This document shows positions 63,986 through 64,000 of a stretch of 64,000 nt of DNA, piece after piece. Made by a program: the position numbers and the translations under genes. The notes beneath the pieces were generated by a model. That model had not been told where the DNA came from and did not search any database. It saw only the letters and a list, made by a program, of their open reading frames with translations. Each line of letters begins with the position of its first letter. The stretch's first letter is position 1. Source of the stretch: Psettodes erumei (Eukaryota > Chordata > Actinopteri > Pleuronectiformes > Psettodidae); assembly GCA_016785225.1 (NCBI GenBank), contig JAFBJZ010000781.1:3782001-3846000 (forward strand). Reading direction: 5' to 3'.

Positions 63986-64000
63986 GAAACCGGGGGGAAT

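Noticed and set aside
1..64000. tRNA, rRNA, snRNA, microRNA hairpins and CRISPR-like arrays
   Set aside because: No A/B-box pairs, known RNA signatures or regularly spaced repeats were found by reading; a covariance-model scan would settle it.

Overview
The window is nuclear DNA of a bony fish, most likely a percomorph teleost. It holds intron-containing vertebrate genes with short introns, CpG-rich promoters, many dinucleotide microsatellites, and several copies of interspersed repeats that I know as common in percomorph genomes. No bacterial, viral or organellar features were seen.

All confidently identified genes lie in the first third. At 2591-7935 (+) is a complete lgi3, a secreted leucine-rich-repeat/EPTP synaptic protein; its nine coding exons join without a frame break into 548 codons, the length I know for human LGI3. 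At 9529-11964 (+) is a complete chmp7, an ESCRT-II/ESCRT-III hybrid of nuclear-envelope sealing, with ten coding exons and 455 codons. At 15128-18162 (-) is ccdc92, a coiled-coil centriolar protein, with three coding exons and 328 codons. Its probable non-coding first exon and promoter lie near 21.1-21.6 kb. chmp7 and ccdc92 are convergent; lgi3 and chmp7 are head-to-tail. The genes do not form a pathway; they are ordinary neighbours. LGI3 and CHMP7 share human 8p21, whereas CCDC92 is on human 12q24, so the third neighbour is a difference from the human map.

From about 21.6 kb to the right end (some 42 kb) I find no exon I can defend. That stretch contains microsatellites, scattered copies of at least three interspersed-repeat families, and some AT/GC-balanced stretches that look like candidate conserved non-coding elements. 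It is best described as a gene desert or a very long intron.

The most interesting non-obvious items are: a CpG-dense island inside the presumed ccdc92 3' UTR that carries an antisense 51-codon reading frame with a hydrophobic segment (14561-14716); an expanded-spacing RE1/REST site (20252-20278) inside a second CpG-rich block; an RFX X-box-like site just upstream of the probable ccdc92 first exon, which suits a centriolar/ciliary gene; and a long-terminal-inverted-repeat element filling most of lgi3 intron 8.
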